Part shown: positions 44,178 through 52,523 of the stretch, in pieces
How the letters are laid out: every line of letters starts with the position of its first letter
Numbering within the stretch: position 1 is the stretch's first letter
DNA from: Acidovorax sp. CCYZU-2555
GTDB taxonomy: Bacteria; Pseudomonadota; Gammaproteobacteria; Burkholderiales; Burkholderiaceae_C
DNA: 64,000 nucleotides
Assembly: GCF_018413525.1 (NCBI RefSeq)
Contig: NZ_JAHCDD010000022.1
Location: 1 to 64,000 of the forward strand
Direction of reading: 5' to 3'
Position numbers and translations under genes: made by a program
The notes under the pieces: generated by a model
The model's database searches: none
What the model was told of the DNA's origin: nothing
What the model saw: the letters and a program-made list of their open reading frames with translations, nothing else

Positions 44178-45686
44178 ATGCTGCTGCCCCTCGCCGAACC
44201 GACTTCCGACGCCTCGCTGCCGCTGTACCAGCGCATTGCGGCCGATTACGCGCATGCAATGGCCATGGGCGCGCTGCAAGTCGGCGAGCGCATGCCTTCG
44301 GTGCGCGAAGTGATGCGCCGCCACACCGTGAGCCTGTCGACGGCCCTGCAGATGCTGCGCCACCTCGAAGCCGCGGGCCATCTGGAGGCGCGCGAGCGCG
44401 TGGGCTATTTCGTGCGCAGCGCCCATGGCGGCGCGCTCGCGCCCAACAGCGAACCCGATCTGAGCCAGCCCGTCGAAGGCATCGATCAGGCGCATTTCAT
44501 AGGCATCAACGCGCATATCTCGTTGCTGCTGGAGCAGGGCCGCCAGGCGCAGGTGCATACCGACATCGGCGGCTGCACGCCGCCGCCGGGACTGTTCGAT
44601 CACCACTACCTCAACCGCATCGTCGCCAAGCTGCTGCGCGACGACCCCACGCTGCTGGTGCAGGGCCGTTCACTGCTGGCGAATCAGGGCAACCACCCCG
44701 ATTTCCAGCAGGCCATGGCGCGGCGCGCGCTGGCCTCGGGCATTCGCGTGGCGCCCGTCGATGTGCTGGCCACCACCGGCAATTCGGAAGCCGTGGCGCT
44801 GGCCCTGGCCGCGGTGTGCGCGCCCGGCGACATGGTGGCCGTCGAGTCGCCCACCTACTACGGCCTGCTGCAAGTCGTCGAGTCGCTGCAGCTGCAGACG
44901 CTGGAAATTCCCTGCAGCCCGCGCACGGGCATGTCGATCGAAGCGCTCGAACTCGCGTTCCAGACCCAGCCGCGCCTGAAGGCCGTGGTGGTCGTGCCCG
45001 AGTTGCAGATGCCGCTGGGCGCGCGCATGCCCGACGCGCACAAGGCGCGCATGGTGGCGCTGTGCGCGGCCCATGGCGCGGCCTTGATCGAAGACGATTC
45101 GTATGGCCTGTTCGTCGAAACCGATCAGGTGGTCAAGCCGCTCAAGGCCTGGGACAACACGTCGGGCCATGTGATCTATTGCCAGGCGTTCAACAAGAGC
45201 CTGGCTCCGGGCCTGCGCCAGGGCTGGATGAACGGCGGGCGCTGGCATGGCCGCGTGCAGATGCTCAAGTTCGCCCAGAGCCGCAACACGCAGACGTTGG
45301 GCCAGCTGGTGGTCGCCGAAGTGCTGGGCTCGCCCACGCACCAGCGCAGCCTGGTCAAGCTCAAACAGCAGCTGCGCACCCAGCGCGAAGGCATGGCGCG
45401 GCTGGTGGCGCGCTACTTTCCGCTGGGCACGCGCCTGAGCCTGCCGCCCGGCGGCCTGTGCCTGTGGCTGGAACTGCCCGAAGGTTTTTCGAGCGCCGCG
45501 CTGTTCACCGAGGCCCTGGCCCAGGGCATACGCATTGCGCCGGGCAGCATGTTCTCCAACTCGGGCCGCTACGAACACTGCCTGCGTCTGGCCTGCACGC
45601 ATCCCGTCACGCCCGCGATGGAGCAGGTGTGCCGAACGCTGGGGGCGATGGCCTGCGCGCAGCTGGGGCAGGGCGCGCGCGGGTGA
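44178..45686 (+). CDS. MocR/PdxR-like regulator (GntR HTH fused to aminotransferase fold)
   Basis: 502 residues from the ATG at 44178 (the frame is open to 44142). N-terminal GntR-type winged HTH (~15-75: LPLYQRIAADYAHAM ... RMPSVREVMRRHTVSLSTAL) is followed by a fold-type I aminotransferase domain (~95-490). The PLP-site segments are recognisable: ATTGNSEAVAL, a YCQAFNKSLAPGLRQGW region with the Schiff-base Lys (FNKSL), and ESPTYYG. MocR proteins sense PLP adducts and control vitamin B6, GABA or amino-acid genes; the target here is unknown. Confidence 0.9.
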   Translation: MLLPLAEPTSDASLPLYQRIAADYAHAMAMGALQVGERMPSVREVMRRHTVSLSTALQMLRHLEAAGHLEARERVGYFVRSAHGGALAPNSEPDLSQPVEGIDQAHFIGINAHISLLLEQGRQAQVHTDIGGCTPPPGLFDHHYLNRIVAKLLRDDPTLLVQGRSLLANQGNHPDFQQAMARRALASGIRVAPVDVLATTGNSEAVALALAAVCAPGDMVAVESPTYYGLLQVVESLQLQTLEIPCSPRTGMSIEALELAFQTQPRLKAVVVVPELQMPLGARMPDAHKARMVALCAAHGAALIEDDSYGLFVETDQVVKPLKAWDNTSGHVIYCQAFNKSLAPGLRQGWMNGGRWHGRVQMLKFAQSRNTQTLGQLVVAEVLGSPTHQRSLVKLKQQLRTQREGMARLVARYFPLGTRLSLPPGGLCLWLELPEGFSSAALFTEALAQGIRIAPGSMFSNSGRYEHCLRLACTHPVTPAMEQVCRTLGAMACAQLGQGARG

Positions 45687-45784
45687 GTGTCATTCTTGCT
45701 TGAGGGCAGGACGCTCACGGTTCGACGCGCCCGGCCAGGGGCGCTCACCATGAACGGGTTCGGAATATCGTGCGCTGATTTTTT

Positions 45785-45957
45785 CCGTTCGCCCTGAGCC
45801 TGTCGAAGGGTGAACGGCCTGCGCTCGAGGCATGAGGACAGGCCGTTCATGGTTCGACAGGCTCACCACGAACGGGTCACAGTTTTGCCGCCGTTTGCCC
45901 AAGCCGACCACCTTCTAAGTCATTGATTTAGTTGAAGGAAAGCTGTTTCTTGAGAGC
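45785..45957. repeat. Dispersed BIME-like repeat, copy 2
   Basis: About 173 bp, nearly identical to 17235-17410 in the same orientation, including hairpin arms GCCTGTCGAA / TTCGACAGGC and the tail TCTAAGTCATTGATTTA. The octanucleotide array that ends copy 1 is absent here; the sequence diverges right at that point. Confidence 0.88.
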
Positions 45958-45983
45958 CTGCCTCGCCGGCCGCGTCGAAGGGT

Positions 45984-46020
45984 GAGCGGCCTGTACTCAA
46001 AAAAGAGTCACAGGCCGCTC
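45984..46020 (-). terminator. Hairpin beyond the IclR gene
   Basis: GAGCGGCCTGT (45984-45994) and ACAGGCCGCTC (46010-46020) pair perfectly, the stem extended by ACTC/GAGT with one bulged C. It lies just after the minus-strand IclR stop and is a probable terminator built from a repeat half-unit. Confidence 0.55.
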
Positions 46021-46023
46021 CAC

Positions 46024-46806
46024 TCACCCCCGATTCTTGAGCAGCGCCGACCCGCTGCTGGTCATCGCCAACTCCTGCGTGGTCTGCAGCAGCGCCGGGC
46101 CCAGCGCCGCCATGCGCTCCTCGGTCAGGCGCATCAGCGGGCCGGCGATGGTCACTACGCCGATGACCGGGCCGTTGCCGCGGCGAATCGGCGCGGCCAT
46201 GGCGCTCATGCCGGGGGCGAAGACTTCGACGATGCGGCTGAAGCCGTGCAGGCGCGTGGCTTCGAGGTGGGCCAGCAAGGCCTTGACCGTGGTCGGCGCA
46301 TTCGGGCCGAAGTCCTGCGGCTGGCCGAAGCCCTGGCGCGACACCAGGGCCAGCGCCTGTTCGTCGCTCATGGTCGCGAGCCAGGCATGGCCGGCAGCGC
46401 TGCATGACAGATTGACCGACAGCCCCATGTCCGGGTCATAGCGCAGGCCGCGCAGCGCGCCCTGGGCCTTGGCGACGAACGTCAGCTCATCGCCGTCGAC
46501 CACACCCAGGCGCACCAGCTCGCCGGATTCGCCGGCCAGGCGGTCGAGCAGCGGCTGGGCGATGTCGACGATGCCGCTGGCGCTCAGAAAACCCAGGCCC
46601 AGCGAGACCAGCTTGATGGTCAGCATGTAGTTGCCCTGGCTGTGCTCCTGGCGCACATAGCCGCAGCGGCTGAGCTCGGCGAGCAGCCGGTGCGTGGCGC
46701 TCAGCGGCATGTCCAGTTCGGTGGACAGACTGGAAATGGCTTTGCCTTCGGGATGAACGGCCAGATGTTCCAGGACTTTGAAACTGCGTTCAAGGATATT
46801 GCTCAT
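46024..46806 (-). CDS. IclR-family transcriptional regulator
   Basis: 260 residues: N-terminal winged HTH (~5-60: RSFKVLEHLAVHPEGKAISS, ELDMPLSATHRLLAEL) and a C-terminal effector domain (LVRLGVVDGDELTFVAKAQG ... SAAGHAWLATM ... SAMAAPIRRGNGPVIGVVTIAG). It is divergent from the TRAP operon with a 17-bp palindrome between, so it probably controls that operon in response to the imported acid or a breakdown product. Confidence 0.92.
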   Translation of the reverse strand: MSNILERSFKVLEHLAVHPEGKAISSLSTELDMPLSATHRLLAELSRCGYVRQEHSQGNYMLTIKLVSLGLGFLSASGIVDIAQPLLDRLAGESGELVRLGVVDGDELTFVAKAQGALRGLRYDPDMGLSVNLSCSAAGHAWLATMSDEQALALVSRQGFGQPQDFGPNAPTTVKALLAHLEATRLHGFSRIVEVFAPGMSAMAAPIRRGNGPVIGVVTIAGPLMRLTEERMAALGPALLQTTQELAMTSSGSALLKNRG

Positions 46807-46893
46807 GCGGTGCGACTTTCAAGCGGGGGGCAGACGGGTGCCATCTGCTGATTTGTACGAGAAATTTTTGATAAATGATAAAGGGTTTCTACT

Positions 46894-46910
46894 GTGGAAT
46901 CAGTTTCCAC
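46894..46910. promoter_or_regulatory. Probable IclR operator before the TRAP operon
   Basis: GTGGAA-TCAGT-TTCCAC, a perfect 6+6 inverted repeat in an AT-rich stretch, 74 bases before the TRAP binding-protein start and 88 from the IclR start. The size and arm spacing suit an IclR-type site. Confidence 0.6.
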
Positions 46911-46983
46911 TTTTTAATTACCATCGGTATCAATCGCTGGGCCTGCCCGGTCCTGTCCGTTGATTTTTCCTTGGAGGTGTTTT

Positions 46984-47985
46984 ATGCGCATTCCTGCCCG
47001 TATCGCTCTGGCCGCCGGCCTGTCCCTGCTTTTTGCCTTGCCTGCGAGCGCGCAGCAAGAGCGCGTGATCCGCTTTGGTCACTTGAACAATGCCGACCAT
47101 CCGGTGAGTTTCGGCGTCAAGCGCTTTGGTGAAATCCTCGCCACCAAGAGCGGCGGCAAGATGAAGGTCATGGAGTTCCCGGCCTCGCAGCTGGGCAACG
47201 AGATGCAGCAGCAATCGGCGCTGCAAGGCGGCGTGCAGCAGATGTCGGCGCCGGCCACCACGTCGCTGGCCGGCATCATCAAGGAATTCGGCCTGGTCGA
47301 TTTCCCGTTCTCGGTCGCCAACTACGCCCAGGCCGATGCGCTGCTCGACGGTCCGCTGGGCCAGGCGCTGATCGCCAAGCTGCCCGAAAAAGGCCTGGTC
47401 GCTCTCGGCTACTGGGACCTGGGCTTTCGCAACGTCACCAACAGCAAGCGCGCGATCACCAAGCCCGAAGACTTCGACGGCCTCAAGCTGCGCGTGATTC
47501 CCAACCCGGTGTTCCTCGATACCTTCAAGGCGTTCAAGGCCAACCCCGTGCCCATGCCGTTCGCCGAACTCTATGGCGCGCTCGAAGCCAAGGCCGTCGA
47601 CGGCCAGGAAAACCCGTTCGCCGTGATCCTGTCGAACAAGTTCTACGAAGTGCAGAAGTTCGTCAGCGCGACCAACCATGTCTACGCGGCCAACATCGTG
47701 CTGGTCAGCAAGAAGTTCTGGGACCAGCTGACGCCGGCCGAGCAGAAGATGATGAACGAGGCCGCGAACGAGTCGCGCGGCTACCAGCGCCAGGTCAGCC
47801 GCGCGGCCGCGCAAAAGGCCGTGGGCGAACTGCAGGCCAAGGGCCTGCAATACAACGAGCTGTCGGCCGCCGAACAGGCGCGCATGCAGCAGATCGCCAA
47901 GCCCGTGATCGACCGTTTCGCCGCGACCTACGACCCCGCCATCGTCAAGCTCTACAACGACGAACTGGCCCGCATCCGCAAGTGA
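46984..47985 (+). CDS. TRAP transporter solute-binding protein (DctP family)
   Basis: 333 residues with signal peptide ending ASAQ. DctP-fold signatures: IRFGHLNNADHPVSFGVKRFGEILATKSGGK, the substrate-carboxylate-binding Arg in KLRVIPNPVF, and the hinge AKAVDGQENPFAVI. It binds an organic acid in the periplasm and delivers it to the DctQM permease. An excellent GGAGGTG site precedes the ATG. The dehydroquinase-like gene following after seven bases suggests an aromatic or cyclic polyhydroxy acid such as quinate or shikimate, but this is inference. Confidence 0.92.
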   Translation: MRIPARIALAAGLSLLFALPASAQQERVIRFGHLNNADHPVSFGVKRFGEILATKSGGKMKVMEFPASQLGNEMQQQSALQGGVQQMSAPATTSLAGIIKEFGLVDFPFSVANYAQADALLDGPLGQALIAKLPEKGLVALGYWDLGFRNVTNSKRAITKPEDFDGLKLRVIPNPVFLDTFKAFKANPVPMPFAELYGALEAKAVDGQENPFAVILSNKFYEVQKFVSATNHVYAANIVLVSKKFWDQLTPAEQKMMNEAANESRGYQRQVSRAAAQKAVGELQAKGLQYNELSAAEQARMQQIAKPVIDRFAATYDPAIVKLYNDELARIRK

Positions 47986-47992
47986 GCATCGC

Positions 47993-48436
47993 ATGAAAAT
48001 TCTTGTTCTCAACGGTCCCAATCTGAACCTGTTCGGACGGCGTGAACCGCATATCTACGGCACGACCACGCTGGTGCAGATCAACGAGCGCCTCGAAAAG
48101 CTCGCCCAGGAGCTGGGCGTGACGCTCGACATCATGCAGTCGAACCACGAAGGCGCGCTGATCGATTTCCTGCACGCCAACATCGACAGCGCCCAGGGCG
48201 CGCTGGTGAACCCGGCCGGCCTCACGCAGCATGGCGTGCCGCTGCACGATGCGATCAAGGCCATGCCTTTCCCGGTGATCGAAGTGCACATGTCGAACAT
48301 CGCCGCGCGTGAAGCCTGGCGCGTGCATTCGATCATCTCGCCCGCGGTCAAGGCCACGGTGCAGGGCTTTGGCCCGCATTCCTACTTCGCCGGCCTGCGC
48401 GCGCTGGTCGACAGCCTGCGCGAAGCCAAGGCCTGA
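47993..48436 (+). CDS. aroQ: Type II 3-dehydroquinate dehydratase, divergent paralogue
   Basis: 147 residues of the small type II dehydroquinase fold (LVLNGPNLNLFGRREPHIYG, QSNHEGALIDFLH, VIEVHMSNIAARE, GFGPHSYFAGLRAL). The lid Arg and Tyr (GRREPHIYG) and the catalytic His (EVH) are kept. The usual substrate loop NxGAYTHTS is replaced by NPAGLTQHG, and the usual SNIHARE reads SNIAARE. Located between dctP and dctQ of a TRAP operon, it looks like a catabolic or modified-substrate paralogue, not the shikimate-pathway enzyme. Function on 3-dehydroquinate is plausible but not certain. Confidence 0.85.
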   Translation: MKILVLNGPNLNLFGRREPHIYGTTTLVQINERLEKLAQELGVTLDIMQSNHEGALIDFLHANIDSAQGALVNPAGLTQHGVPLHDAIKAMPFPVIEVHMSNIAAREAWRVHSIISPAVKATVQGFGPHSYFAGLRALVDSLREAKA

Positions 48437-48437
48437 C

Positions 48438-48480
48438 GCCGCGGCCCCCGCCGCCCCGAGAAGGGCTGCGGGGCCGCGGC
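48438..48480 (+). other. GC-rich intercistronic hairpin between aroQ-like gene and dctQ
   Basis: GCCGCGGCCCC (48438-48448) and GGGGCCGCGGC (48470-48480) pair perfectly over 11 bp with a 21-nt loop; no T run. It could reduce read-through or protect the upstream message, giving more binding protein than permease. Confidence 0.55.
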
Positions 48481-48502
48481 CCCATCACGCAAGGGGAATG
48501 AC

Positions 48503-49078
48503 ATGAATCGTTGGATCGATCGCGCCTGCCGCGGTCTCGAAGGGGTGATAGCCGCCATGCTCGCCGTGATGGTGGTGCTGGTGTTCGGCAACGTGGTGTT
48601 GCGCTATCTGTTCAATTCGGGCATCACCGTCTCCGAGGAAGTGTCGCGCTGGCTCTTCATCTGGATGACGTTTCTCGGCGCCATCGTCGCGCTGCGCGAG
48701 CACGGCCATCTGGGCGTCGACATGGTGGTGCAGCGCCTGCCGCCCCTGGGCAAGAAGATCTGCCTGGGGCTGGGCCACCTGCTGATGCTCTACATCCTGT
48801 GGCTGCTGCTGCAGGGCAGCATCGCCCAGGCGCGCATCAACTGGGACGTCACGGCGCCCACGACAGGCGCGTCCATGGCCATCGTCTATCTCTCCTGCGT
48901 GGTGTTCGCGGTCTGCGCGGGCTTTCTGATGCTGCTCGATCTGCTGCGGCTGGTCACGGGAAAGATGAGCGAAGAGGAACTGGTGATGGTGCAGGAATCG
49001 GAAGAAGCGGTGCAGTTGCAGCAGATTTTGGCGGCGCAGGGCGGCGATGCGCCCGCGCCCGGGAAAGGCGAAAAATGA
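48503..49078 (+). CDS. TRAP transporter small permease (DctQ family)
   Basis: 191 residues with four membrane helices (~15-37, ~50-68, ~87-107, ~128-150); DctQ motifs VVLRYLFNSGITVSEEVSRW and FLGAIVALREHGHLGVDMVV are clear. Its acidic tail (EEELVMVQESEEAVQLQQI) is longer than usual. An AAGGGGA site precedes the ATG; its stop overlaps the dctM start. Confidence 0.92.
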   Translation: MNRWIDRACRGLEGVIAAMLAVMVVLVFGNVVLRYLFNSGITVSEEVSRWLFIWMTFLGAIVALREHGHLGVDMVVQRLPPLGKKICLGLGHLLMLYILWLLLQGSIAQARINWDVTAPTTGASMAIVYLSCVVFAVCAGFLMLLDLLRLVTGKMSEEELVMVQESEEAVQLQQILAAQGGDAPAPGKGEK

Positions 49079-50355
49079 CGATCTTCGTATTTGTGGGCGC
49101 ACTGCTGCTGGCCATGGCCATGGGCATTCCGATTGCGTTCTCGCTGCTGGCCAGCGGCGTGGCGCTGATGTGGCATCTCGATCTGTTCGATCCGCAGATT
49201 CTGGCGCAGAACCTGATCGGCGGCGCCGACAGCTTCCCGCTGCTGGCCGTGCCGTTCTTCATGCTGGCCGGCGAAATCATGAACGTCGGCGGCCTGTCGC
49301 GGCGCATCGTCGACTTCGCGCTGGCGCTGGTCGGCCATGTGAAGGGCGGCCTGGGCTACGTGACCATCATGGCCGGCTGCCTGCTGTCGGCGCTGTCGGG
49401 TTCGGCCGTGGCCGATGCCGCGGCACTCACCGCGCTGCTGCTGCCGATGATGACCAAGGCCGGCCACGACAAGGCGCGCGCCGGCGGCCTGATCGCCGCG
49501 ACCGGCGTGATCGGCCCCGTGATTCCGCCCAGCATCGGCCTGGTGATCTTCGGTGTCGCCGCCAACGTGTCGATCTCCAAGCTGTTTCTCGCGGCCATCG
49601 TGCCCGGGCTGCTGATCGGCGGCGCGCTGTGGGTCACCTGGGCCTACCTGGTGCGCAAGGAAAAGATCGTGCCGCCGCCGCGCAAGTCGAGCGCAGAAAT
49701 CCTGCTCGCCGCGCGCAAGGCGTTCTGGGCCCTGCTGCTGCCGGTGATCATTCTGGTGGGTCTGCGCATGGGCGTGTTCACGCCCACCGAAGCCGCCGTG
49801 GTGGCCGCGGTCTATGCGCTGTTCGTCTCGGCGGTGATCTACCGCGAGATCACCTGGGCCAAGCTCTACGGCATCTTCGTTGCCGCGGCCAAGACCAGCG
49901 CCATCGTGATGTTCCTGATCGCCGCGGCCATGGTCAGCGCCTGGCTGATCACCGTCGCCGATCTGCCTTCGAAAGTCGTGGCGCTGCTGCAGCCGTTCAT
50001 GGACAACAAGGTGCTGCTGATGATGGCGATCATGGTGCTGGTGATGCTGGTGGGCACGGCGATGGACATGACGCCGACCATTCTGATCCTGACGCCGGTG
50101 CTGATGCCCGTGGTGAACGCGGCCGGAATCGACCCTGTCTACTTCGGCGTGATGTTCATCATCAACAACTCGATAGGCCTGGTGACGCCGCCCGTGGGAA
50201 CGGTGCTCAATGTGGTCGCGGGCGTGGGCAAGATGTCGATGGACGATGTCACGCGCGGCGTCGTGCCTTTCATGCTCGCGCAGTTCGCGATGATGTTTGC
50301 GATGGTGCTGTTCCCGTGGCTGGTCACGGGCCCGGCGAAATTCTTCTATCGCTGA
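49075..50355 (+). CDS. TRAP transporter large permease (DctM family)
   Basis: 426 residues, about 12 helices plus two re-entrant hairpins. DctM signatures: AVPFFMLAGEIMNVGGLSRR, GSAVADAAALTALLLPMM, GVIGPVIPPSIGLVIFG and TPTEAAVVAAVYALF. It forms the ion-driven transport core with DctQ. It starts within the dctQ stop (ATGA). Last gene of the operon. Confidence 0.94.
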   Translation: MTIFVFVGALLLAMAMGIPIAFSLLASGVALMWHLDLFDPQILAQNLIGGADSFPLLAVPFFMLAGEIMNVGGLSRRIVDFALALVGHVKGGLGYVTIMAGCLLSALSGSAVADAAALTALLLPMMTKAGHDKARAGGLIAATGVIGPVIPPSIGLVIFGVAANVSISKLFLAAIVPGLLIGGALWVTWAYLVRKEKIVPPPRKSSAEILLAARKAFWALLLPVIILVGLRMGVFTPTEAAVVAAVYALFVSAVIYREITWAKLYGIFVAAAKTSAIVMFLIAAAMVSAWLITVADLPSKVVALLQPFMDNKVLLMMAIMVLVMLVGTAMDMTPTILILTPVLMPVVNAAGIDPVYFGVMFIINNSIGLVTPPVGTVLNVVAGVGKMSMDDVTRGVVPFMLAQFAMMFAMVLFPWLVTGPAKFFYR

Positions 50356-50360
50356 TCGTC

Positions 50361-50390
50361 TGCCGCGCCGGTCCGGGGCCCGGCGCGGCA
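50361..50390 (+). terminator. Terminator-like hairpin after the TRAP operon
   Basis: TGCCGCGCCGG (50361-50371) and CCGGCGCGGCA (50380-50390), a perfect 11-bp stem six bases after the dctM stop. The T-richness downstream is slight (CATTCATT). Confidence 0.65.
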
Positions 50391-50555
50391 CGCATTCATT
50401 GCAAGGCTTTGTCCTCCAACCCACAGGTTGCAGCGTTATGCAATAAATGGTCTATTCAAACCGGCGTCCAGGTGCTACAACAGCAACATACGGCAAGCGA
50501 ATGCCTTGCAACTTAGCGGCACTTTTCGCCTTTGGGTGTTGCCACGGGAGGTCGT

Positions 50556-52478
50556 ATGGATGTCATCAGCAATTCGGCTGCGCGGTACGTTCGTCTGCGC
50601 GAAGAGGAGATGTCGGTCGACGAATACCTGGCGCTTTGCCTGCGTGATCCGACCGCGTATGAAAGTGCCGCCCAGCGCATGCTGCTGGCCATGGGCGAGC
50701 CCGTCATGGTCGACACGCGCAGCGACCCGCGGCTGTCGCGCCTGTTCGCCAACAAACTGATCCGCCGCTATCCCGCCTTTGCCGAGTTCTACGGCATGGA
50801 AGACTCGATAGAGCAGGTGGTGAGCTTCTTCCGCCATGCGGGCCAGGGGCTCGAAGAGCGCAAGCAGATTCTCTATCTGCTGGGCCCGGTGGGCGGCGGC
50901 AAGAGCTCCATTGCGGAACGCCTCAAGTACCTGATGCAGAAGGTGCCGTTCTACGCGCTCAAGGGTTCGCCGGTGAACGAGTCGCCGCTGGGCCTGTTCG
51001 ACCCCATAGAAGACGGGCCGGTGCTCGAAGAACAGTTCGGCATTCCGCGGCGCGCGCTGTCGCATGTTTTGTCGCCCTGGGCCGTCAAGCGGCTCGAGGA
51101 GCTGGGCGGCGATATCCGCCAGTTCCGCGTCGTCAAGCGCTACCCCAGCATTCTCAAGCAGGTCGGCATCGCCAAGACCGAGCCCGGCGACGAGAACAAT
51201 CAGGACATTTCCAGCCTGGTGGGCAAGGTCGATATCCGCAAGCTCGAGAACTTCGCCCAGGACGATACCGACGCCTACAGCTACTCGGGCGGCCTGTGCC
51301 TGGCCAACCAGGGCCTGCTCGAATTCGTCGAAATGTTCAAGGCGCCCATCAAGGTGCTGCACCCGCTGCTCACCGCGACGCAGGAAGGCAACTACAAGGG
51401 CACGGAAGGCTTTGGCGCGATTCCCTTCGACGGCATGGTGCTGGCGCACAGCAACGAGAGCGAGTGGAAGGCGTTTCGCAACAACCGCAACAACGAGGCG
51501 TTTCTCGATCGCATCTACATCGTCAAGGTGCCGTACTGCCTGCGCGTATCCGAGGAAGTGAAGATCTATGAGAAGCTGATTCGCGAGTCGTCGCTGGCCA
51601 ACGCCGTCTGCGCGCCCGGCACGCTCAAGATGATGGCCCAGTTCGCGGTGCTCACGCGCCTGGTGGAGCCCGAGAACTCGAGCATCTTCAGCAAGATGCA
51701 GGTCTATGACGGCGAAAGCCTCAAGGACACCGACCCGCGCGCCAAGAGCTACCAGGAGTACCGCGATTTCGCGGGCGTCGACGAAGGCATGTCGGGCATC
51801 TCCACGCGCTTTGCGTTCAAGATCCTGTCGCGGGTGTTCAACTACGACAGCACCGAAGTCGCGGCCAATCCCGTGCACCTGATGTACGTGCTGGAGCAGC
51901 AGATCGAGCGCGAGCAGTTCTCCGCCGAGCTCGAGACCAAGTACACCGGCTTCATCAAGGAGTACCTGTCGCCGCACTACGCCGAGTTCATCGGCAAGGA
52001 GATCCAGACGGCCTACCTCGAAAGCTACAGCGAGTACGGCCAGAACATCTTCGACCGCTACGTCACCTACGCCGACTACTGGATACAGGACAACGAGTAC
52101 CGCGACAACGACACCGGCGAGGCTTTCGATCGCGCCGCGCTCAATGCCGAGCTCGAGAAGATCGAGAAGCCCGCGGGCGTGGCCAATCCCAAGGACTTCC
52201 GCAACGAGATCGTCAACTTCGTGTTGCGCGCGCGCGCCAACAACCAAGGCAAGAACCCGGCGTGGACCAGCTATGAGAAGCTGCGTCTGGTGATAGAGAA
52301 GAAGATGTTCTCCAACACCGAGGAGCTGCTGCCCGTGATCAGCTTCAACGCCAAGGCCAACGCCGAGGACGCGCGCAAGCACGAAGATTTCGTCATGCGC
52401 ATGGAAGCCAAGGGATACACGCCCAAGCAGGTGCGCCTGCTGTGCGAGTGGTACCTGCGCGTGCGCAAAAGCAGCTGA
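50556..52478 (+). CDS. prkA: PrkA-family serine protein kinase / AAA+ protein (YeaG)
   Basis: 640 residues: an AAA+-like N-terminal domain with Walker A GPVGGGKSS (~109-117), and a C-terminal PrkA kinase-like domain (KTAYLESYSEYGQNIFDRYV, NPAWTSYEKLRLVIEKKMF). Homologue of E. coli YeaG, a stress- and starvation-induced kinase. It is followed by yeaH and spoVR homologues, the conserved three-gene order. A GGGAGG site supports the ATG at 50556. The 200-bp leader contains a TTGCA-N6-TGCAA palindrome at 50428-50443. Confidence 0.95.
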   Translation: MDVISNSAARYVRLREEEMSVDEYLALCLRDPTAYESAAQRMLLAMGEPVMVDTRSDPRLSRLFANKLIRRYPAFAEFYGMEDSIEQVVSFFRHAGQGLEERKQILYLLGPVGGGKSSIAERLKYLMQKVPFYALKGSPVNESPLGLFDPIEDGPVLEEQFGIPRRALSHVLSPWAVKRLEELGGDIRQFRVVKRYPSILKQVGIAKTEPGDENNQDISSLVGKVDIRKLENFAQDDTDAYSYSGGLCLANQGLLEFVEMFKAPIKVLHPLLTATQEGNYKGTEGFGAIPFDGMVLAHSNESEWKAFRNNRNNEAFLDRIYIVKVPYCLRVSEEVKIYEKLIRESSLANAVCAPGTLKMMAQFAVLTRLVEPENSSIFSKMQVYDGESLKDTDPRAKSYQEYRDFAGVDEGMSGISTRFAFKILSRVFNYDSTEVAANPVHLMYVLEQQIEREQFSAELETKYTGFIKEYLSPHYAEFIGKEIQTAYLESYSEYGQNIFDRYVTYADYWIQDNEYRDNDTGEAFDRAALNAELEKIEKPAGVANPKDFRNEIVNFVLRARANNQGKNPAWTSYEKLRLVIEKKMFSNTEELLPVISFNAKANAEDARKHEDFVMRMEAKGYTPKQVRLLCEWYLRVRKSS

Positions 52479-52523
52479 GCGGGGCGCGCGCGCAGCGCGC
52501 GTCCGTCCATGGAGGGAGCTAAG

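Larger units (their letters stand above)
45687..46023. other. Gene-free 337-bp gap rich in BIME-like repeats
   Basis: No coding sequence is supported. It holds the second full dispersed repeat (45785-45957), a degenerate left half around 45717-45756 (GTTCGACGCGCC ... CTCACCATGAACGGG) and a degenerate right half at 45974-45994 (GTCGAAGGGTGAGCGGCCTG), so three to four related units stand in a row. Confidence 0.7.

Noticed and set aside
44054-45703. 549-codon plus-strand frame overlapping the MocR gene
   Set aside because: It is a +1 shadow rich in Ala, Arg and Gly; the overlapping frame has clear GntR and aminotransferase domains.
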